From Thermotogaceae bacterium (GTDB lineage: Bacteria > Thermotogota > Thermotogae > Thermotogales > Thermotogaceae): 56,450 bases of DNA. This document shows positions 46,172 to 55,309 of the stretch, piece after piece; within the stretch, counting starts at the first letter, position 1; each line of letters opens with the position of its first letter. The stretch spans positions 1 through 56,450 of the forward strand of contig WGAO01000083.1 of assembly GCA_015489065.1 (NCBI GenBank), written 5' to 3'. The notes below the pieces were generated by a model. It did not search any database. It saw only the letters and a list, made by a program, of their open reading frames with translations, and had not been told where the DNA came from. A program made the position numbers and the translations under genes.

Positions 46172-46588
46172 TCATCTCTTAGAGAACTGTGGTGCCCTCC
46201 TTGCTTTCTTCAAACCGTACTTCTTCCTTTCAACCATCCTTGGATCTCTCGTGAGAAGCTTTTTGGATTTGAGAGCGGGTCTGAGCTCTGCGTCGTATTG
46301 GAGAAGAGCTCTAGCTATGCCAAGCCTGATAGCGCCAGCCTGGCCGGATTTTCCCCCACCTCTAACCCTGATTATAAAGTCGAATTTACCAGCTGTATTT
46401 GTCACATACAGAGGTTCAAGAGCATGCTTAACCCAAGCCATGTTTCCGAGATACTTCAGAAATCTATTTTCCAAATCGATTCCTTCCATTTTCTTTCCAT
46501 TTATGTAAACTTCACCACTTCCAGGTCTGAGATGTACTCTTGCAGACGAAGTTTTCCTCCTACCAGTTCCGTAGAAATCATTCATCAT
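46172..46588 (-). CDS. rpsI: 30S ribosomal protein S9
   Basis: The 138-residue protein has [41 protein letters not shown] and the conserved C-terminal [25 protein letters not shown] tail that reaches the P-site tRNA. AAGGAGGG precedes the first of two adjacent ATG codons. It follows rplM as in most bacteria. Confidence 0.97.
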   Translation of the reverse strand: MMNDFYGTGRRKTSSARVHLRPGSGEVYINGKKMEGIDLENRFLKYLGNMAWVKHALEPLYVTNTAGKFDFIIRVRGGGKSGQAGAIRLGIARALLQYDAELRPALKSKKLLTRDPRMVERKKYGLKKARRAPQFSKR

Positions 46589-46602
46589 TCATCCCTCCTT
46601 TT

Positions 46603-47046
46603 TCAAAGCTCCAAGGGCTCAGGTTTTTGAGCCTGGTGTGGATGTTCGGGTCCGGCGTAGACTTTGAGCTTTTTGAGCATTTTTCTCCCAAGTTTATTTT
46701 TTGGAAGCATTCTCTTAACAGCCAGGTAGACTACTTTTTCTGGATGTTTTTCAAACATCTGTCTTGCCGTGAGCTCTTTCAATCCTCCAGGGTATCCAGA
46801 ATGTCTGTAGTATTTTTTCTGATCCAGCTTCTTGCCTGTTAAAACAACCTTTTCAGCGTTCACGACTATGACATAATCTCCAGTGTCAACATGTGGTGTG
46901 TAAGTTGGTTTGTGTTTCCCCATGAGGATGACCGCTATCTTGTTTGCAAGTCTTCCAAGAACTTTTCCTGATGCGTCAACGACATACCATTTTTTCTCGA
47001 TATCTTTCGCCATGTAACTTTTCTGTTGTGGCAACAATCTTGCCAT
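46603..47046 (-). CDS. rplM: 50S ribosomal protein L13
   Basis: The 147-residue protein has [46 protein letters not shown] and [18 protein letters not shown], all typical of L13, and [23 protein letters not shown] near the C-terminus. AAAGGAGGAATG precedes the ATG. It lies between ribU and rpsI. Confidence 0.97.
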   Translation of the reverse strand: MARLLPQQKSYMAKDIEKKWYVVDASGKVLGRLANKIAVILMGKHKPTYTPHVDTGDYVIVVNAEKVVLTGKKLDQKKYYRHSGYPGGLKELTARQMFEKHPEKVVYLAVKRMLPKNKLGRKMLKKLKVYAGPEHPHQAQKPEPLEL

Positions 47047-47065
47047 CTTTCATTCCTCCTTTCGG

Positions 47066-47593
47066 TTACTTACTCTTGAACAGGCCTCTTACTCTTTTGT
47101 TTATCAGGACTGTCAAAACATAATCTATTGAAAATTTCAGTATGTTGAAAACAAGTATTCCCCACCAAATTTTTATGAAGAACTTGAATCCATCTGAAGC
47201 AGATCCCCATTTCATAACTATGAAATAAAGTGGTACAGTAGCTGCATTCAAAGCTGTCATTAGAACGCTCGTACCTCCAATTGATACTACGGATGAAAGC
47301 AATTTGTTCTTCCATAACTTTGCGGCTAAGATTGTAAAAATAGCTCCTGCTATGAAGTTCATGATTATGCCTATTACATCTCCAGATTTTGCAAAGTAAA
47401 AGAGTATATCTTTTATTAAAATCACAGTTATTCCCTGGGTGATCCCCGTATTAACCGCCAAGATCAAAGCCGGGATCTCGCTTGGGTCATATTTCAGAAA
47501 ATTTACAAATGGTAAAAGAGGCACTTCCAAAAACATCAGTCCAAATGCCAAAGCGGAAAATATACCTACTATGGCTATATCTCTGGTTCTCAC
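47066..47593 (-). CDS. ribU: ECF transporter substrate-binding (S) component, RibU-like
   Basis: The 175-residue membrane protein has five to six helices and the RibU pattern: [52 protein letters not shown], and a final helix ending in a basic tail. It captures riboflavin for import by an energy-coupling-factor complex whose ATPases are encoded elsewhere. GTG overlaps the rpmA stop (GTGA), with GGAGGATAAAG upstream. Its place between ribosomal protein genes matches what I remember of Thermotoga maritima. Another vitamin is possible, but [11 protein letters not shown] with SGD is characteristic of riboflavin types. Confidence 0.82.
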   Translation of the reverse strand: MRTRDIAIVGIFSALAFGLMFLEVPLLPFVNFLKYDPSEIPALILAVNTGITQGITVILIKDILFYFAKSGDVIGIIMNFIAGAIFTILAAKLWKNKLLSSVVSIGGTSVLMTALNAATVPLYFIVMKWGSASDGFKFFIKIWWGILVFNILKFSIDYVLTVLINKRVRGLFKSK

Positions 47594-47829
47594 TCTTTAT
47601 CCTCCAAAACAGAAACGAATTTTTTGTTTTTTCTAAGGTGAAACTTCACATATCCGTCTACTAAAGCGAAAAGTGTGAAATCCCTTCCCATACCAACATT
47701 CTTGCCAGGATGTATCTTCGTTCCTCTTTGCCTGACTAGTATATTTCCGGCTTTTACAAACTGCCCGTCTCCAACCTTAACTCCAAGATATTTGGGGTTG
47801 CTATCTCTTTTGTTAACATCAGTCGCCAT
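47590..47829 (-). CDS. rpmA: 50S ribosomal protein L27 with shortened N-terminal tail
   Basis: The 79-residue L27 has the normal body: [56 protein letters not shown]. The N-terminus is [10 protein letters not shown], about six residues shorter than usual and lacking the AHKKGGGS-type tail that reaches the peptidyl transferase centre. It also lacks the cleavable extension handled by Prp. An in-frame stop lies three codons upstream of the ATG, so no longer form exists in this frame. It overlaps prp by 11 bases. Confidence 0.93.
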   Translation of the reverse strand: MATDVNKRDSNPKYLGVKVGDGQFVKAGNILVRQRGTKIHPGKNVGMGRDFTLFALVDGYVKFHLRKNKKFVSVLEDKE

Positions 47830-48115
47830 TCTTTTTCACCTCCAGGTAGAGGTTTTCTGGATATTTTTTTTGAATTCCTAAAAGAGCTCCTATAGTTACT
47901 TCAAGCACTCTTTCTGAACACTCGTCATCGGGTATTTCTGAAATCGTCAAATTGCCTTTTTCCACAGAGATGTGAGCTCCTAGATCTTTTAATATGTGCG
48001 ACACGAGCTGAAGGATAGAACTGACCGCTGCGCAAACTATGTCTTTTCCATACTCATCAAAATTCGCGTGTCCAGACGCTTTCAATCCGTGCTTATCAAT
48101 GACCACTTTTATCAT
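47819..48115 (-). CDS. prp: Prp/YsxB-family cysteine protease
   Basis: The 98-residue protein has [22 protein letters not shown], holding the His and Cys of the Prp catalytic dyad, and [20 protein letters not shown] near the C-terminus. In Firmicutes, Prp removes an N-terminal extension from L27. It lies between rplU and rpmA as usual. Start ATG 48115 overlaps the rplU stop (ATGA); a longer frame to 48154 would run into rplU. Its usual substrate site is missing from the adjacent L27, so it must act on something else or be a relic with an intact active site. Confidence 0.88.
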   Translation of the reverse strand: MIKVVIDKHGLKASGHANFDEYGKDIVCAAVSSILQLVSHILKDLGAHISVEKGNLTISEIPDDECSERVLEVTIGALLGIQKKYPENLYLEVKKNGD

Positions 48116-48432
48116 TTGACCTCTATCTTCTCGATCATTATCGTTGTGTACCACTGCCGATGATTCTTAACGGTCTTGGAGTTTTTCCTGGGTCTGAACT
48201 TCATTCCTCTGACCTTTCTAGCTTTTTTGTGCTCCACTACTTTTCCCTTAACCACGGCGTTTTGTAGATAAGGCTTCCCAACTAAAACTTCTCCGTTGTC
48301 TTTCTTTACCATGAGTACCTTTTCAAAAACTATCTCATCACCTGGCTGTTTATCTTTCTGTTTCTCGGTGTACAGGTACTTTCCCTCTTCAACTTTGTAC
48401 TGCCTGCCCGAATCGGCAATTAGCGCGTACAC
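48112..48432 (-). CDS. rplU: 50S ribosomal protein L21
   Basis: The 106-residue protein has YALIADSGRQYKVEEGKYLY, DEIVFEKVLMVKK, VLVGKPYLQNAVVKGKVVEH and the C-terminal MKFRPRKNSKTVKNHRQWYTTIMIEKI block (KxRPKKxxxkxxGHRQxyT). GTG start with AAAGGAGGTGG upstream. It is first in the operon that runs to sigA, after a structured leader. Confidence 0.97.
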   Translation of the reverse strand: MYALIADSGRQYKVEEGKYLYTEKQKDKQPGDEIVFEKVLMVKKDNGEVLVGKPYLQNAVVKGKVVEHKKARKVRGMKFRPRKNSKTVKNHRQWYTTIMIEKIEVK

Positions 48433-48512
48433 ACATCCACCTCCTTTCAGAAGTCACATTCGCCGGGCTTCGCGTCTCCACACGCAGGAGAACTTTCGCT
48501 CACCCGAGCGCC
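48433..48512 (-). promoter_or_regulatory. Structured 5' leader of the rplU operon
   Basis: From the predicted start to rplU lie about 80 bases rich in G and C, unlike the surroundings. Hairpin one is CGCTC-GGGT-GAGCG (48510-48497), right at the 5' end. Hairpin two is CTCC-TGCGTGT-GGAG (48490-48476). A third possible pairing, CGCGAAGCCCGGCG, precedes the ribosome binding site. Ribosomal protein leaders often bind their product for feedback, so an L21-binding autoregulatory RNA is proposed. There is no terminator-like U-tract, so control would be translational. Confidence 0.55.
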
Positions 48513-48518
48513 TGGTGT

Positions 48519-48547
48519 ATTTTATACATCAAAACTGGAAATTTCAA
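48519..48547 (-). promoter_or_regulatory. Promoter of the rplU-to-sigA operon
   Basis: On the minus strand TTGAAA (48547-48542) and TAAAAT (48524-48519) are separated by 17 bases, a near-consensus housekeeping promoter. Predicted start is about 48511-48513, at the first base of the leader hairpin. No further strong promoter is evident before sigA. Confidence 0.85.
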
Positions 48548-48602
48548 GGAATCTGATTAGATATCCCTCAAGACGAGTGATGTATGCCTAGCAAATAATG
48601 AT

Positions 48603-49943
48603 TTAGGATATCCTATCAAGGACTTTCTTCACTTCCTCCACGTTCTCGAACTCTCCAAAGAACTCTACAAGCACTACATCCGATCTTTTGACTTCATATC
48701 CGTTCTTTACCATCTGTTTGAGAGCTTCATAGACATTCAAATCCAGCTTTCCATGGTTGACCATGTTCTCAATAACTCCAAGTGCATTCAAGGGTTTCAT
48801 CCCTTCTCGATACGGCCTGTTCTCTGTTAAAGCTTCATAAACATCGGCAACTTGAAGAATCCTTGATCTCATACCCAGATCTTTCGCCTTCAATCCCCAA
48901 GGATATCCAGAACCATCAAGTCTCTCATGGTGAGTGGAAGCTACCGCTGTGAATTCTTCAAATTTTGGATACTTGGAAAACATCTTATAGGTATCTACAA
49001 CATGCATTTTCATTATATAAGCTTCGTGCATATCCAATTTTCCAGGCTTGTGCAGCACTTCAAGGGGAGTTTTTATCTTTCCAAGATCATGCATCAAACC
49101 GGCGACATACATAACAAGAGAATCGAAATCTGTTTTGATCATTTCACTTGCAAGATCCCTTGCCAGAATGGCTACTCCGGATGTGTGACTCAATGTGAAA
49201 GGAGATCGGAGATCAACCAAAAGGACCATAGCTTTTAAAAATTCTATAGCCTCATGAAATCCTATCTGAAATCCGAAATTACAGAATCTTTCAATGTAAG
49301 GATTATCATCCAAGACATATCCAAATTCAACATAGGAGTTAATCAGATCTTTTGCCGCCTTTTTAACTTCATTTACCATCGGATATTTTGCTAGGAGATC
49401 GAAGAGAGCTCTTATGGACTCAGATGCTCCCCATCTTATACTTTTCCTTATCATCTGGGCCATCATATCCGCAACATTTATGAGATTTGAAAGGAGAATT
49501 TCTCTGTCATTTCCGGTGAGTTCCTCAAGTGGCGTGTGGTGGTTCAGCACCGCTTTAAGATAATCGCTGGGAAGTATTTTCATTCTCCTCAGTATTTCGT
49601 AGGAAAATCTAGAGTGTATATAATCTTTGTCGATTTTGTATAGCAAGGGATCTAAATTAAAAGACTCTCCACGTTGAGATATATCGGCTTTTGTAGCTAT
49701 GAAAACCCCTTTTGGCATTTTGAGTTCTGTGAGCGCTAAAAGCCCTATATCGTGAAATAATCCCGATAAATATGCGTAGAGCACGTCGTTTGAATCTCCT
49801 ATTCCTATCCTCTTCATCATGAGTGATGATATTTTTGCAACATCAAAAGAGTGAACTATGAGTGGAGATAAGTTTGAAATTTTCATGTCATCAAAAAGAT
49901 TTATCAGATCGGAGACCGCCACAGATTCTAGTCTGAGATCCAT
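48603..49943 (-). CDS. Tandem HD-domain protein with C-terminal HD-GYP (c-di-GMP phosphodiesterase)
   Basis: The 446-residue cytosolic protein has two HD domains. The first (residues about 15-170) keeps IVHSFDV, LFHDIGLLA, LNHHTPLEEL and NVADMMAQM but lacks a GYP motif. The second (about 235-400) has LSHTSGVAILA, GLMHDLGKIKTPLEVL, STHHERLDGSGYPWG and ILQVADVYEALTENRPYR, a full HD-GYP site. It should hydrolyse cyclic di-GMP; there is no sensor or receiver domain, so the first HD domain may be regulatory or a second active site. GGAGGAGTGAG precedes the ATG. It follows polC by 42 bases. Confidence 0.88.
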   Translation of the reverse strand: MDLRLESVAVSDLINLFDDMKISNLSPLIVHSFDVAKISSLMMKRIGIGDSNDVLYAYLSGLFHDIGLLALTELKMPKGVFIATKADISQRGESFNLDPLLYKIDKDYIHSRFSYEILRRMKILPSDYLKAVLNHHTPLEELTGNDREILLSNLINVADMMAQMIRKSIRWGASESIRALFDLLAKYPMVNEVKKAAKDLINSYVEFGYVLDDNPYIERFCNFGFQIGFHEAIEFLKAMVLLVDLRSPFTLSHTSGVAILARDLASEMIKTDFDSLVMYVAGLMHDLGKIKTPLEVLHKPGKLDMHEAYIMKMHVVDTYKMFSKYPKFEEFTAVASTHHERLDGSGYPWGLKAKDLGMRSRILQVADVYEALTENRPYREGMKPLNALGVIENMVNHGKLDLNVYEALKQMVKNGYEVKRSDVVLVEFFGEFENVEEVKKVLDRIS

Positions 49944-49985
49944 TTCTCACTCCTCCTCTCGCACTGTCATTTTAACACAGTTGGA

Positions 49986-52900
49986 TCAAAAAAGTGTTAT
50001 TTGATCTGTATCTGGTATTCCATCTAAGACTTTGTATCTCTTCATGACCTCGACATGAGTTTTGTTGACTTTTGTTCTTCTGATGAGATCTTCCACGGAG
50101 GAGAAGAATTTCTCAGACCGGGCTTTCACTATTGATTCTGCGACATTTGTTCCCAGACCAGGGAGTTTGTTGAATGGTATCCTCAGCTTGTTCCCTTCTA
50201 TGAGAAATTTTTTGGAGTCTGATTTTTTCAAATCTGGAGGCAGGAATCCATAACCTCTGAGGGTCATTTCAAGAGCAACCTCTAAAACTGTTTCTTCGTT
50301 TTTATCTTGAACATCCTTGTCCGTCATTGAATAAAGTATTGAGAGTCTTCTCTTTATGTTTTCCTCACCGCCTAGTATCGCGTCTACATTGAACTCATCA
50401 CCTTTTATGCTGAAATATGCAGAGTAAAATGCAAGAGGATAGTGGACTTTGAAATAAGCTATTCGAAAAGCCATGCTTACATAGGCGACGGCGTGAGCTT
50501 TTGGAAAGAGATATTTTATCTTTTTACATGATTCTATAAACCACTTCGGGGCACCGACACTCTTCATTGCTTTTTCATCATCTTCTGTTATACCTTTTCC
50601 CTTTCTAACCTTTTCCATTATTTTAAAAGCCGTCGATGGCTCCAAGCCTTTCTGAATCAAAAAGTTCATTATGTCGTCCCTACAAGATATGACGCTAGAG
50701 AGCGTAGCAACTCCAGAGTTTATCCAGTCTCTGGCGTTATTAAGCCAGACATCTGTTCCGTGAGAAAGTCCTGATATTCTGACTAGCTCTGCAAAGCTTT
50801 TTGGCCTTGTTTCCTGAAGCATTCCCCTGACAAACTTCGTCCCGAATTCCGGTATTCCAAGTGTTCCGACATCGGTTCCGAGATCTTTTGGATCGATGCC
50901 AAGAGGTTTGACAGATGAGAATATTTCAAGGGTTTCCGGATCATTCATTGGTATGCTCATCGGATCTATTCCTGTGATTTCGTGCAAGTGTTTTATAAAT
51001 GTCGGATCATCGTGTCCAAGCGCATCCAATTTGACTATGTCATCGTGTATGTGCTCGTAAGCGAAATGTGTGGTAAGAACTTTGGATTTTTTATCGTTTG
51101 CTGGAAACTGAACCGGGGTGAAGTCGTAAACCTCATGATCCTTTGGAATTATCATGAGCCCACCCGGATGTTGACCCGTTGTTCTTTTAACACCAGCTAT
51201 ACCCATCGCTATTCTCTCGAATTCCGCTCTTCTTAGTTGTATTCCGGTTTTCTCCTCGAAACTTCTCACATATCCTCTTGCGCTTCTCTCAGCAACTGTG
51301 CTAATCGTTCCCGCCCTATAAACATGATCTTTTCCAAAGAGCTTCTCTATGTATCTATGAGCTCTTTCTTGGTATTCACCAGAGAAGTTCAAGTCTATAT
51401 CTGGAACTTTGTCTCCCTTGAATCCCATAAAGACTTCAAAAGGTATGTCTTGGCCATTTCTGTTCATATCGGTACCGCAGATCGGGCATTTTTTCTCTGG
51501 CAAGTCGTAACCAGATCCGTATCCTTCAACAAACTCGACATGTTTGCACTTGGGACAAACGTAGTGCGGCGGGAGAGGATTGACTTCCGTTATTCCTAAA
51601 AGATGGGCAACGAGTGAAGATCCAACCGAACCTCTTGAGCCCACAACATATCCATCTTTTTTCGACTTGTCCACAATTTTTTTTGCTATGAGATATAAAA
51701 CTGCGTATCCGTGACCTATTATTGCGTCTAATTCTTTTTCCAACCTCTTATCTATGAGATCTGGAAGTGGTTCACCGTATATCTCTTTTGCCCTCTTCAT
51801 CGATATGTTTCTTACTTCCTCCTCAGCTCCCTCTATTATTGGTGGATGGAGTTTTCCTTCAAGAGGTTGAATTTCTTCTATTGAGTCAGCAATTTTTATT
51901 GTATTGTCTATGACTACTTCTTTTGCTATATCTTCATTATCAAAGATTTTCATTGCTTCATCGAGCATTTCATCCGTAGTTCTCAGATAGAGTTCTGGTT
52001 GATCCAAACGTTCGTTTTTCTGCGGGGAGAGGAGCGCCATCCTGAATTTGTAGTCCTCCGGATCAAGAAAGTGTACATCTCCGGTCATCACAACTGGTAT
52101 TCCTAACTCTTTCGCTTTTTTATAGATAATTTTGTAGACTTCTTTCATTCTTTCTCTATCTTTTTCTGGGAAATTCCCAAGTGGCATGATCTCTATGAAA
52201 TCATAGAATTTCATTATCTCTTCTATCTCTGAATCGCTCGCACCATCTAAAACAGCTTCAACAACTTCGCCGCTCATACAAGCACTTCCTATGAGAAGTC
52301 CCTCTCTCAGTGAATTTAGCAGACTCTTTGGTATCCTCGGAACATTGTGAAAGTATTTGATATGAGATTCAGAAACGATTTTATATAGGTTCTTGAGGCC
52401 TTTTTTGTTTTTCACCAATACAGTCACATGATTAGGTCTTATGGATTTAACATCTATGTCTTTTCTTAGCTTATCTATTTCTGACAATCTCTTTACACCT
52501 ATACTTCTTAACATTTCCATGAACCTTAAGAAAATCTTAGCAGTTATTCTTGCGTCATCCATCGCCCTGTGGTGTTGAAATTTTTCCAGTTTTAGTTTAC
52601 TTGCGACTTTATCAAGGGAATAACTCGACATTGTCAGAAGAGCCCTTGAAAGAGAAAGAGTGTCTATGAAAGGTTTTTCGAAATCCTCACCTGTTATTTT
52701 TTTCACCCAATACCTTATGAATCTGTAATCAAAGGAGGCGTTGTGCGCTATTATCACAGAATCTCCTAGAAATTCTAGAAATTTCGGAAGAACTTCCTCA
52801 ATTGGTGGTTGATCTTTCAACATCTCGTCTGTGATTCCAGTTATTCTCTCACTTATCTCGCTCATTCCCATCTTTGGTTTTACTAGAGATTGAAACTCAT

Positions 52901-54107
52901 CAACAACTTTTCCATTCTCTATTTTTACAGCTCCTATCTCAACTATTTCCGATCTTGCTGGATCTAACCCGCTTGTTTCCAGATCCAAAACTACATAGCT
53001 TGTTTTCAGCAAGTCTCCGTCGAGATTTCCCCTGTATATTGGTTCGACATCGTTCACCATATAACCTTCCATTCCAAATAACGGTTTTATACCAGCAGAT
53101 TTCGCAATGTGGTAAAACTCGATTATTCCTTGAACATTTCCGTGGTCAGTTATCGCTGCTGCCTTGTGTCCCCATTCTTTCAATCTTTTAACATAGTCCT
53201 TCAAATTGAGGACTGAATCCAAATCACTGTATTTCGTGTGGGCGTGAAGCTCCACTCTTTTAATTTTGGACTTGTCGATCCGTCTTTCCATTTCTGATAC
53301 AGCAAGTCCTTTCGCGAAGAGGACGGGATCTCCCGCCATAGATGGATCTGAGCTGAGAATTCCCGTAGCGACGACGACATCGCCTATGCTCAACTTTCCA
53401 GAAACGTTGCCCACAAATTTGTCGGGTATTCTTACAACGATGGAATCTATTTTGTCAGTTATGTAAAGAAGGATGGACCTTCTTTTCCCTGTCCTTTCCT
53501 CAATCTTGAATATCTCTCCGACTATAGAAACTTCATTCCCAAGAGGTGGGAGATTCGAAGGGTAATGCACAGTCTTTTTGGGTTTCTTTCCGAATATAAC
53601 ATCGTTGCTTTCAGCTTTCAGCTCGGCAGGTTTGATATTCTCGAATTTTACAAAAGATTTCTTCTGGGTTTTTTTGGCATTTTCCTCAATACTTTTGAAG
53701 AACTCTTCATCAATCTTGAGTTTTATTTTGTATCCCCTGAGCTTTTCTTTTATCTCTTCTTTCATTGAAAGAAGTTTTCTTTTCACTCTCTCTTTTGCAA
53801 AATCTCCAGGGACTCTTACTATTACCTCAGATCCGGAAAGCTGTACATCTATTCTTATGCCGTTGACGAGTTTTTCTCTTAAATATTCTTCTGGAGAAAA
53901 CACTTTGAAGTTTTCTCCATATAGGACGACACGAGCTTTTAGCTCCTCTTCGAGTTTCTTTCTCAAAGCTGACCCAGATCCATTGACTTCACCATCTAAT
54001 TTCACATATACTGTTTCGTCTGCCGGGGAGAATTCTGCTTCCAATATCTTGATTTTTTCAGGATCGATCCCCAAATCTCTTAGAATATTATCAAAGCTAT
54101 GTTTCAA
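49986..54107 (-). CDS. polC: DNA polymerase III alpha subunit, PolC type
   Basis: This replicative polymerase of about 1373 residues follows the PolC order: N-terminal domain (1-185), OB domain (NEVSIVGEIFKIEERTG), PHP part 1 (VELHAHTKYSDLDSVLNL, ITDHGNVQG), inserted DEDDh proofreading exonuclease (YVVLDLETSGLDPARSEI, VIIAHNASFDYRF, HHRAMDDARI), PHP part 2 (VMTGDVHFLDPED), polymerase core (GSRGSVGSSLVAHLLGI, VPDIDLNFSGEYQ), a four-Cys zinc site between them (CPKC...CPIC), and the thumb/fingers with HxH and duplex-binding region. TTG 54107 follows GAAGGAAGG. The frame runs open further upstream to GTG 54140, within ruvC. It overlaps ruvC by 11 bases. Confidence 0.95.
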   Translation of the reverse strand: MKHSFDNILRDLGIDPEKIKILEAEFSPADETVYVKLDGEVNGSGSALRKKLEEELKARVVLYGENFKVFSPEEYLREKLVNGIRIDVQLSGSEVIVRVPGDFAKERVKRKLLSMKEEIKEKLRGYKIKLKIDEEFFKSIEENAKKTQKKSFVKFENIKPAELKAESNDVIFGKKPKKTVHYPSNLPPLGNEVSIVGEIFKIEERTGKRRSILLYITDKIDSIVVRIPDKFVGNVSGKLSIGDVVVATGILSSDPSMAGDPVLFAKGLAVSEMERRIDKSKIKRVELHAHTKYSDLDSVLNLKDYVKRLKEWGHKAAAITDHGNVQGIIEFYHIAKSAGIKPLFGMEGYMVNDVEPIYRGNLDGDLLKTSYVVLDLETSGLDPARSEIVEIGAVKIENGKVVDEFQSLVKPKMGMSEISERITGITDEMLKDQPPIEEVLPKFLEFLGDSVIIAHNASFDYRFIRYWVKKITGEDFEKPFIDTLSLSRALLTMSSYSLDKVASKLKLEKFQHHRAMDDARITAKIFLRFMEMLRSIGVKRLSEIDKLRKDIDVKSIRPNHVTVLVKNKKGLKNLYKIVSESHIKYFHNVPRIPKSLLNSLREGLLIGSACMSGEVVEAVLDGASDSEIEEIMKFYDFIEIMPLGNFPEKDRERMKEVYKIIYKKAKELGIPVVMTGDVHFLDPEDYKFRMALLSPQKNERLDQPELYLRTTDEMLDEAMKIFDNEDIAKEVVIDNTIKIADSIEEIQPLEGKLHPPIIEGAEEEVRNISMKRAKEIYGEPLPDLIDKRLEKELDAIIGHGYAVLYLIAKKIVDKSKKDGYVVGSRGSVGSSLVAHLLGITEVNPLPPHYVCPKCKHVEFVEGYGSGYDLPEKKCPICGTDMNRNGQDIPFEVFMGFKGDKVPDIDLNFSGEYQERAHRYIEKLFGKDHVYRAGTISTVAERSARGYVRSFEEKTGIQLRRAEFERIAMGIAGVKRTTGQHPGGLMIIPKDHEVYDFTPVQFPANDKKSKVLTTHFAYEHIHDDIVKLDALGHDDPTFIKHLHEITGIDPMSIPMNDPETLEIFSSVKPLGIDPKDLGTDVGTLGIPEFGTKFVRGMLQETRPKSFAELVRISGLSHGTDVWLNNARDWINSGVATLSSVISCRDDIMNFLIQKGLEPSTAFKIMEKVRKGKGITEDDEKAMKSVGAPKWFIESCKKIKYLFPKAHAVAYVSMAFRIAYFKVHYPLAFYSAYFSIKGDEFNVDAILGGEENIKRRLSILYSMTDKDVQDKNEETVLEVALEMTLRGYGFLPPDLKKSDSKKFLIEGNKLRIPFNKLPGLGTNVAESIVKARSEKFFSSVEDLIRRTKVNKTHVEVMKRYKVLDGIPDTDQITLF

Positions 54108-54588
54108 TTTTGCTCGCCTTCCTTCCATAAAGCGCTGCACACCATGCTATTGCTAAGGCATCTGCAGCGTCATCTGGTTTAGGAACTTCTGAAAGATTCA
54201 AAAGCCTTGTAATCATCTCTTGGACTTGCCTCTTTTTAGCCCGCCCATATCCGCTAACCGATATCTTTACCTGCTGTGGTGAACACTCGAAGACCTCCGA
54301 TCCGAATTTTGCCGCTTCCATTAAGACTATTCCCCTAGCATGACCAACCTCAAGAGCTGTTGTAACGCTTTTGACGAAGAATATCTTCTCGACAGCGACT
54401 AAACCCGGTGAAAGATTTTCAAGAATTTTTTCAAGCTCTTTATAGAGAATTAAAAGTCTCTTGGAAAGATCTAAATTCTTAGGAGTCGAAATATGACCAT
54501 GAGTGATGTATTTTATCCTGTTTCCATCGACATCTAAGGCTCCGAATCCTAAAAGTCCGTAACCTGGATCCACTCCAAGTATCCTCAC
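54097..54588 (-). CDS. ruvC: Holliday junction resolvase RuvC
   Basis: The 163-residue endonuclease resolves four-way junctions. The acidic catalytic residues are in RILGVDPGYGLLGFG, LVAVEKIFFVKSVTTALEVGHARG and VPKPDDAADALAIAWCA (two Asp). GTG start follows GGAGGG. It overlaps polC, tying repair and replication genes together. RuvA and RuvB are not in the window. Confidence 0.95.
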   Translation of the reverse strand: MRILGVDPGYGLLGFGALDVDGNRIKYITHGHISTPKNLDLSKRLLILYKELEKILENLSPGLVAVEKIFFVKSVTTALEVGHARGIVLMEAAKFGSEVFECSPQQVKISVSGYGRAKKRQVQEMITRLLNLSEVPKPDDAADALAIAWCAALYGRKASKIET

Positions 54589-54605
54589 AACATATCCCTC
54601 CGAGG

Positions 54606-54611
54606 ATTATA
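54606..54611 (-). promoter_or_regulatory. -10 element upstream of ruvC-polC
   Basis: A perfect TATAAT lies within the palindrome GGATTATAATCC, about 20 bases before the ruvC start codon. The -35 at standard spacing is poor. It could provide a separate transcript for ruvC, polC and the HD-GYP gene. Confidence 0.5.
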
Positions 54612-54652
54612 ATCCCCTTTTTCGTTAACGATTTTTTAAGGATTGGAGAATA

Positions 54653-55309
54653 TCATATCTCGGTGCGGAAGTCCTTCGATAATTCACCAGATATGGATTT
54701 TTCAATAAGAGATTTAACTTTATTTGCTACGTAGATTCCATCTCTTTCGTTGTTGACCCAATCGTATCTGTCAGCATTTATCACCATTAGAGGAGATCTA
54801 TTATATTCCAGGAAATATCTCTCATACTCCGAATTCAGGTTTTCCCAGTATTCTCTTTCCACAATAAGTTCATAGTCCCTTCCTCTGAGTTTTATCCTGT
54901 TGATAGCGAGATCTGTAGAGATCTTTATGTATACCATGAGATAGGGTGGATTAACGGAATCTATAAGTGAGCTGTAAAGTCTCTCATATACGGAGAGCTC
55001 ATGACTTTTCATATCTCCATATCTGTGAAGCATCCTTGCAAAAACGACATCTCCAAATATGGATCTGTCAAGAACAGCTTTCTCTATCTTTGAAGCTTCT
55101 TTTATCTGTTCGAATCTGCTTGTTAGAAAGAGTATTTGCATGGTAAATGCCCATCTTTTTCTATCGTGGTAAAAATGAACGAGCATATCCTCTATCATTT
55201 TATCGGATAGCTCATAGAAGGGTCTACAACCACAAAGGGAAGCAATTCTTTCAATAAGGGAAGTTTTTCCGGAGCCAACGGTTCCTTCTACAGCCAAGTA
55301 GGTTCTCAG
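54653..55309 (-). CDS. Deoxynucleoside kinase, probable CTG start
   Basis: The kinase, about 218 residues, belongs to the dNK/dGK-dCK family of salvage enzymes. It has AVEGTVGSGKTSLIERIA (P-loop), LDRSIFGDVVFARML (the DRS motif), and IKLRGRDYELIVEREYWENLNSEYERYF for the lid and C-terminal helix. The base preference cannot be told. The only good ribosome binding site, GGAGGG, is seven bases before CTG 55309. That start adds RTYL before AVEGTVG and restores the first beta strand of the fold. TTG 55297 lacks both. CTG overlaps the MFS stop (CTGA). It may work with the nucleoside importer in the same window. Confidence 0.88.
   Translation of the reverse strand: MRTYLAVEGTVGSGKTSLIERIASLCGCRPFYELSDKMIEDMLVHFYHDRKRWAFTMQILFLTSRFEQIKEASKIEKAVLDRSIFGDVVFARMLHRYGDMKSHELSVYERLYSSLIDSVNPPYLMVYIKISTDLAINRIKLRGRDYELIVEREYWENLNSEYERYFLEYNRSPLMVINADRYDWVNNERDGIYVANKVKSLIEKSISGELSKDFRTEI

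Noticed and set aside
48116-48154. Longer N-terminus for Prp
   Set aside because: It would read through the end of rplU in another frame; ATG 48115 forms a normal ATGA junction.
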